Source: Phascolomyces articulosus
Lineage: Eukaryota > Mucoromycota > Mucoromycetes > Mucorales > Lichtheimiaceae
DNA: 64,000 nt
Reading direction: 5' to 3'
Assembly (NCBI GenBank): GCA_025677815.1
Contig: JAIXMP010000048.1
Span: forward strand, 206,999 to 270,998
The notes under the pieces: generated by a model
Told to the model about the DNA's origin: nothing
Seen by the model: the letters and a program-made list of their open reading frames with translations, nothing else
Database searches by the model: none
Translations under genes and position numbers: made by a program
Shown here: piece after piece, positions 58,824-64,000 of the stretch
Layout: every line of letters begins with the position of its first letter
Numbering within the stretch: position 1 is the stretch's first letter

Positions 58824-60476
58824 AGTAGCATCTCTATAGTTAATAAACCATAAATATGTGAATATATTGATTATTTAAATTTGAAAAAAAAAATGGATCT
58901 GCCCTTTTTTTATGTCATGAACGAATTTGGAAACTGCCAAAATCGATGCCAAAATAAGTAATTTCCCTGATCGTTATGGTAAAAGCTAAAAAAAAAAAAA
59001 AAAAAAAAAAAAAAGTGGGCGCATGAATAAAAAGCCTATACCACCTACTTTGTTTCGTTTAAAGATAAGATACCTTTAAAAAGAAAAAATATTACGTGAT
59101 GTACGTAGCGCAGTTATAGTTGATTGTAGGAGAATAAACTAATTTTAAATACTACATATTAGTGCTCTAAAAACCATGAATCAAAGTATACTTCCCAAAA
59201 ACAATAGGAATACAGTGTTGACATCAAAATAGGCACACTATCATAACCACATCACAATATGCCAAGAATTACTCATTCATATTACATTAATTCTATTATT
59301 ATATCTCCATAGTATTTTGGTATACCTTTTGATGTTTTGAAATAAGGTGCAACGTCAGGAAATAGCGAGATCATTGTGTGAAATTAGGAAGAGAATGCGG
59401 TAATATGAAAAAACAGTCATGTGGAAGAAAAGAAGCAATAATATGTTAGATAAAACTGCTCTTTATGATAATTATTTTGTATGCTGTTGCTGCTGGCGAT
59501 TAGTTAATAATAATAAAACAATATTTCTGTGCTCTCTCTATTCAAGAAAAACCATGTATAATTCTCATTTAGCAGGATTGTGTTTCACTTTTCATCAAGT
59601 AAAATTTTTAAACCTTACAGTAATTCAATATGCAAGAATTTGTTGTCTGCATAGTATATTATTATGCAAAATATTTTTTACGTAGTATTTGAAATAATTT
59701 AACTTTAGGTATTTGTTTGACGAAAAATAAAACACCCTACATGTTGGTTAAAAGCCTTTTGGTGCTACAGGAATAGCATGCTAAATATAATATGTTTTAA
59801 CAATGAAGTATCAAACCATATTTGTTTAGATATCTCTTCGTGTTAGAAAGGTGTTTTTTCGCTCATCTGCCTGTTTTCCTGATAACTTTGAAGAGATAGC
59901 CAACTTGTTATTTCTGCGCCCCATCATTGGGAGTTGTTACAATGGACTACTTCCAAAATTAGCTTTATGTTGGATGAATAAAACTTGAATCGCTTCCAAG
60001 TTACCCAAAACCATTCAAAAAGTATATAAATTTTCTATCCTGTTTATCCTGTTTTTTTCTAGATATCCAATAGTTTGTGAGAGGGGTCACACCCTTCTCA
60101 TAAATATAAGTTATATTGCTTTTTATATCATTACGCAAAATTTATGTTATCCCATATAAACATTTTGGAAGTTGTCCAACACTAAGGAACTTATTTTCCA
60201 TCGAATAACTAATGTAATTATGGCTTCTACAGTATCTTGCTATCATTTCTTAACTCACCTTAAACATAGCAAGATATGAAGAACGCTTGCCTTTCAAAGG
60301 ATCATGACAATATTGCGTCACAGGATTGTAACCTCAAAATACATTGGGGTTAGTATTGTAAATATACTCATAGCTATCATATGATACTTTTCGGACCGTA
60401 GTATTTTAATATAATTTGGTAAAGACCTCCAATTTTACAATAGTGTGTTTTATTTATTTTATTATGTAAACAAATA
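58824..60476. other. Gene-poor region with a 27-base poly(A) run
   Basis: No supported gene. Poly(A) of 27 bases at 58988-59014. The frame at 59419-59685 (plus) has no domain or splice context. Confidence 0.4.
58988..59014 (+). repeat. Poly(A)27
   Basis: Twenty-seven consecutive A residues followed by GTGGGCGC. It might mark the 3' end of an old retrotransposed sequence, but no element body was recognised upstream. Confidence 0.7.
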
Positions 60477-60780
60477 TGAATGATACTAGTTTCCCCCTTA
60501 TGATTGGCGGAGGCTTTCTTCCCATTTCGGCGTTGGGGGCAGGAGGTGAGAATTACAATGGCAGTATAATTTAAGATGTTGGCAGAATTACGAAATTTAT
60601 AATAATGGTGGGTATGAATTATAACTTTGGCGGCATTCACATAACGGATAATTGTACATTTCACATATTTTGTATGGCAATTGGTAAACAAACACCGGAT
60701 GCTTCGGATTTAGTTGCTGATTTGAATGTTGAAATAATAAATGGGCCATATAATTTTGAAAATGATACAAAAAAAAAATG
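60477..60780 (+). pseudogene. Unidentified Gly-rich protein remnant
   Basis: Plus-strand frame from an ATG at 60477 with one internal TAA. It opens MNDTSFPLMIGGGFLPISAL, continues GAGGENYNGSI, and after the stop reads GMNYNFGGIHITDNCTFHIF and SDLVADLNVEIINGPYNFEN to TGA. Gly-Gly pairs with alternating hydrophobic residues suggest a beta-rich fold (a jacalin-like lectin came to mind), but no diagnostic motif is complete. Could be a pseudogene or chance. Confidence 0.25.
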
Positions 60781-61448
60781 AATGTGAGCCAAAATCATGT
60801 CAATTGAGTAAAAATGAGGCATGTAATTTGAGCTTTTAAATGTTCAAAATGAATATAGCTCATGTAGTTTTTATTTATTTATAGGATAGATAAATACGTA
60901 TATATAGATTCCTTAAGATTATTTATATATTAAAATAAACATCATCTGGAATTGAATTACTGTTTTTCCAATTTCAAGTTAACTTTTACCTTTTCATTAA
61001 TTTCATTGCACCTTAATCACAATTTCTTAGTAACTTTGTACCACTTTATATACACTATTTTGTAGATATGCTAGAGGCAATAAATTCAATAACCATATCC
61101 ATCTCATAATTGATAATATTTTCTTGGATCTTATAAATATAATATTCTATACATACCATAATAATAAATGCTACGTTTTTTTTTGCTGTTTTATGGATTA
61201 AATTGACATCATGTATATATGCAGAATATTTTGGCTAAGAGTATATGACTATATAAGGAATATAGGATATTTGGGGAGGGAGGGCAATGTTTATGATAGT
61301 GATAAGAGTGATAAAGATAATGTGATTATTACCAAAACAGAAGGTTTGGTGGGCGGAAATATCGATAAAAGTAAAAAAAAAAAGGGCTTTTAATTGGAAC
61401 CATCGAAATAGATAAAAGATATGCTGAATACAAAGACGCGGATATTCA
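60781..61448. other. No gene seen
   Basis: AT-rich. The small plus-strand frame at 61211-61393 ends in a Lys run and has no domain. Confidence 0.4.
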
Positions 61449-62570
61449 AATATTTTCATTGTCATAAGAATCATCATACATGACTTCTCGGATCCATACT
61501 GTTCCTGCCGTTGGTCGTGCTTCCAGTTTCTTCGTTTGTTTGATTGGCATATTAGATGGAGATTGCTTTTTACTAATATCAGACAATTTATATTTAAGTT
61601 GTTTCGTAAGTTCCTATATAAAAAATAATAACCACAAATGTTTAGTTTACATTATCAAATTGTAAAACTTTCCTTAGATTAAGTTTATATTACCATAAGC
61701 ATTGATAATGCCTTAATCAAACATGACATGTCTTCCTTAAAAGATTGAATAGAAACCTGTAACATAAATTCATGGAGCAACTCGACAGTGTAGAGACCAT
61801 TAGCCATCATTTTTACGACTGATAATTCAGTGCGTCAACATATATTTCAACAATAATAAGGTTAGCAAATGCTTTTATTAGGCCACTTCATCCTTCTTCT
61901 TCATAACCCACAGACTTAATACTTGAATAATAGGAATTTCTACGCCCGGTACTTGTTTTGAATTAAGATTATATCTTTGGATGTAGTGATTGATTTGAGC
62001 TTTGGCAACCAACACTAACTTTCGCTTATCGTGCTAATATTTTCAATGTAAAAAAGTGTGGCTGTTTAGACTGAACAGGTTTTTGAATATCTCTAAATAT
62101 CCACTATTGTTCAGAGCTGTTCAAGTCTTAAGTATAAAACACCACATTTTACTTGACCTAGTATATATGTCAGTTTAATATCCCTGGCTTATGTTTCTCA
62201 GTTATTAGTACTATTGCTATCATAATTCACGCGATTGGCAAGAATACTGATCGATTTAATTAGCTCTCCTTCGGCTTGAATTTTTTGGCCAGCTGTATAG
62301 ATTCCTGCACGGAAAAAATCCAATACAGATTCTTGATTTTCGTAGTTGTCTTCAAAAAATTTGAGTTAATCCCTGTATATAAAAAATAACATCAAAATAA
62401 AATAAAACAGTTGGAATTGGATTATTATTCTTATTATTCTTATTACAATTTTAAGATACGTATCTTTTGCCATTTCTTTGCTATGTTGGGAAAATTGTTT
62501 ATAGTAATGGCTGCGTAAAAGAAAATACGTTACAGACCACCTTGAGTGCTTTCAGTGGGATTGTAATCTG
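61449..62570 (-). pseudogene. Unidentified multi-exon gene, probably decayed
   Basis: Five protein-like segments on the minus strand lie in series. They are VTYFLLRSHYYKQFSQHSKE (to the donor ATT|GTAATAAG, about 62.45 kb), ESVLDFFRAGIYTAGQKIQA with GELIKSISILANRVNYD (62.2-62.35), RKLVLVAKAQINHYIQRYNL with VPGVEIPIIQVLSLWVMK (61.89-62.03), MMANGLYTVELLHEFMLQVS with FKEDMSCLIKALSMLM (61.7-61.83), and ELTKQLKYKLSDISKKQSPS to VWIREVMYDDSYDNENI (stop near 61449). The last two join cleanly through a normal intron (ATG|GTAATA..TATATAG|GAA). The two junctions around the RKLVL segment do not agree in phase, which suggests decay. I do not recognise the family; the charged helical style with an acidic tail recalls transposon-linked DNA-binding proteins. 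Confidence 0.4.
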
Positions 62571-64000
62571 CATAACTGGTAAATTACTTCCATTATTAAG
62601 TAACTACTTGATAGCAAGACTCGATTCATTATAGTCTCAACAAGTATTAGATAAAATTTATCGGTCTGAAAATATGCCTATAATCTTTTTAGATTGGCAA
62701 TGGCGAGATGCTATAAATATGATGCTAGTAATAACACCCCTTGGTTTTACCCGTATCTCTTCCCAACAAAACTAGTACTCCTCCCCCACCAATTTGAATG
62801 TGTTGCCCATGTTATTTTTTTGATCGGTAGTTCTATATATCCGCTGAATATTGGTATATTTGTTTTTCTTTGTTGTGATCGATGCTGCCGTTGTTATACT
62901 GGTTCAAAACAGTTTTCTCTTTCAACTGCCTGCCTGCTGTTTCAAGTCATTTATAGTCGTTCCTCTTTGATGCATTTTCTTTTCCAATGACCTAGTAGGG
63001 TGCCTTTATCTTCATCCGCTTTTTTCACATTTTCAACCATTCCCATGGTAGGAGACAGTGGAGCAAAATAGGATGTCATCAAAGATATAATTGACTCGGC
63101 TGATCAACATCAAATACATTTCCTCATATTTATTTTTCTAGGGTGGTCGTGGGATGCGTCTGTTATGCTTTCTCCAACGTAAGATTATTAAAGAACACAG
63201 TTAGCAACAAACTATGGAGACTGGCTTTTTTTATTCTCCTCTTTTGTTATATCGAACATACCATTTTTCCTTTTCATTGAATGGTTCGATTTCCATCATT
63301 TGGGAAACCTACCAACACAATATTCGATCAAATCAATTAACACACCAACTTTCATGTTCTTTTTTCGCTCATATGTTCAGGTTACTCAAATCTGTGATTT
63401 AGACTCCTTATAAAATATCTTTTTACTGCCTTGACGATATACTTTTTGTTGATATATTTTGTGTGTTTCATTAATTGTTAAAAACGACTTTAAAGTGCCA
63501 TATTATTAAAGTATTGTCTGAGAGCTAGTTTACTAGGATTAATTGGAGCATTTGGCCAATAAATGCTAGTGCAGGTGCTGAATTGAATCCAATACATCAA
63601 ACGCCATCCTCGTACTGAACATGGGCAGGATACTGTCAAATGACGATTACAGAGCAACGCGAGCTGGATCTATCACATCTGTGTCTCTGAACATACATTT
63701 GATGAGTGGTTTTTACAGTAACATTATTATTATAGTACTAGCTTAAGTGTGAGTTTTGTTTTCCTTTTTTTATTGCATATATGTAGCGGCTAACTAACTA
63801 GAAAAATGAGTGTAATGCTAGAATATATATTATCAGGGTTGTTGTTTCTGGCCAAGCTGGATCCAATCGATTTTTTTCCACAGCCTCTATAATTATATTT
63901 TCTTTCCCATTCCATATAGTTTTGGAAAAGTACAATTCCTTTGCCGTCTGTCTTGATGGTACTTGTTATTGGTGGTAGCATCATCCATAAGAATAAGAAT
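62571..64000. other. No supported gene to window end
   Basis: Frames at 62694-62990, 63214-63402 (plus) and 63790-63984 (minus) have no domain, signal or splice context. The sequence may hold the 5' part of the decayed minus-strand gene ending at 61449, but I could not extend it. Confidence 0.35.

Noticed and set aside
62730..62830. Minus-strand Gly-rich reading resembling a P-loop (GGGGVLVLLGRDTGKT)
   Set aside because: The motif is not correctly spaced for a Walker A box, the frame is short, and no helicase or ATPase motif follows.

Overview
This window looks like nuclear DNA of an early-diverging fungus, most likely Mucoromycota (Mucorales-like). The evidence is AT-rich intergenic DNA, protein genes broken by short introns (about 75-180 nt, GT..AG) that splice cleanly under the standard code, fungal housekeeping genes, and decayed transposons of kinds common in such genomes. 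No tRNA, rRNA or CRISPR array was recognised. All gene models were spliced by eye.

Layout. 1-6 kb: a small membrane protein gene with a likely frameshift, an unidentified minus-strand fragment, mitochondrial/peroxisomal HMG-CoA lyase (leucine and ketone body metabolism) and, convergent to it, a cytochrome b5-fatty acid 2-hydroxylase (sphingolipid hydroxylation). 6-10 kb: debris of a Tc1/mariner-like transposase and of unidentified minus-strand genes, including an orphan last exon beside the next structure. 10.08-24.80 kb: a giant inverted repeat. Two arms of about 2.84 and 2.90 kb, identical over long stretches, flank a 9 kb spacer. Each arm carries the same decayed gene for a very acidic Asp/Glu/Ser repeat protein pointing inward. 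The spacer holds two degenerate LINE retrotransposons facing each other tail to tail, a Tc1-like transposase N-terminus and an LTR-like stretch. 25-30 kb: an F-box/LRR pseudogene and an intact gene for a secreted, probably GPI-anchored chitin-binding type 2 (CBM14) protein. 30.4-37.4 kb: a decayed Tnp2-type transposase, a second LTR-like stretch and a decayed tyrosine recombinase.

37.8-56.4 kb is gene-dense euchromatin: an F-box/LRR protein, APC10 (anaphase-promoting complex), a PQ-loop vacuolar amino acid transporter, Swd1/RBBP5 (COMPASS H3K4 methyltransferase), TSR1 (40S ribosome biogenesis), uroporphyrinogen decarboxylase (heme) and a secreted subtilisin-like protease. These genes share no single pathway. 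Several sit in divergent (Swd1/TSR1) or convergent (UROD/protease; APC10-PQ-loop against Swd1) pairs. 56.4-64 kb is gene-poor, with fragments only.

The most unusual feature is the 14.7 kb palindromic locus. Its arms share the same nonsense codons and carry strongly purine-biased repeats. Other notable points are an APC10 exon giving a Leu-Arg C-terminal tail, an SKI C-terminus on HMG-CoA lyase, and a pattern of nonsense mutations in the transposons that C-to-T change would explain.
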